From: CAJBIL01 sp044359525
GTDB taxonomy: Bacteria; Pseudomonadota; Gammaproteobacteria; Burkholderiales; Rhodocyclaceae
Assembly: GCA_044359525.1 (NCBI GenBank)
Contig: JBIKLY010000086.1
Location: forward strand, 1-14,424
Reading direction: 5' to 3'
DNA length: 14,424 nucleotides
Positions 14,295 to 14,424 of the stretch are shown one piece after another (the first letter of the stretch is position 1; every line of letters starts with the position of its first letter). The notes under the pieces were generated by a model, which was not told the origin of the DNA, searched no databases, and saw only the letters and a list, made by a program, of their open reading frames with translations. The position numbers and the translations under genes are program-made.

Positions 14295-14424
14295 TGGCGA
14301 AACCGATTTTCATACAGACGGTGCTGAACTGATCATGGTGTTGTCATCACCGGGAAAAGATTGGCAGGGAAGATGAGGGCTCTGCGGAGCGATGTTCCGT
14401 CTACCTGAAAGAGCGCTGCGATGT
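14295..14424 (+). repeat. Direct repeat copy C with a lapD-like 3' tail, runs off the window
   Basis: It matches copy B along 130 nt (about 119 identical) and copy A along 79 nt (78 identical). It begins with the same LAKPIFIQTVLN-stop reading. It ends at the window edge at an ATG corresponding to 11477. Confidence 0.9.

Overview
The window looks like part of the chromosome of a high-GC betaproteobacterium, probably of the Rhodocyclales type (Accumulibacter, Dechloromonas and Azonexus relatives). That placement is inferred from a PEP-CTERM/exosortase-associated protease, a PEP-CTERM HAF-repeat protein, a LapD/LapG pair, a Porin_5-type porin and abundant CACAGAG-type intergenic repeats. No rRNA, tRNA, CRISPR array or integrase/transposase gene was found.

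Positions 1-9761 form a co-oriented surface and adhesin neighbourhood. It holds the 3' end of a large filamentous-haemagglutinin-like protein, an ExbB-family proton channel with an exported DUF2341-LamG head, ExbD, a TonB-like protein, a Porin_5-type porin, a periplasmic coiled-coil protein, a CPBP/CAAX-type membrane protease of the PEP-CTERM-associated kind, a LapG-type periplasmic cysteine protease and its presumed c-di-GMP-sensing partner LapD. Known biology of the parts suggests a PMF-driven envelope machine next to a c-di-GMP-controlled adhesin-release switch. That all these genes work together is inference from order and orientation only.

The spaces between these genes hold four imperfect palindromes built from short degenerate repeats. 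Three motif classes occur (CACAGAG, CGCAGAG and CACCAAG). One palindrome lies, in frame, inside the signal-peptide region of the coiled-coil gene.

Positions 9748-14424 are a patchwork accessory region. Three direct repeats (A 9748-9826, B 11351-11480, C 14295-14424) each begin with, or contain, what reads as the 3' end of a lapD-like gene. Between A and B lies a PEP-CTERM HAF-repeat surface protein, bracketed by two hairpins with an identical 13-nt loop. Between B and C lies an RHS/YD-repeat gene that has no start codon, has an IPTL-CTERM-like sorting motif in its middle, and is frameshifted in a G7 run just before its variable C-terminal tail. A small two-helix membrane protein overlaps the end of that tail and is a candidate immunity protein. 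The layout suggests repeated insertion or recombination of surface and toxin cassettes at the lapD 3' end.
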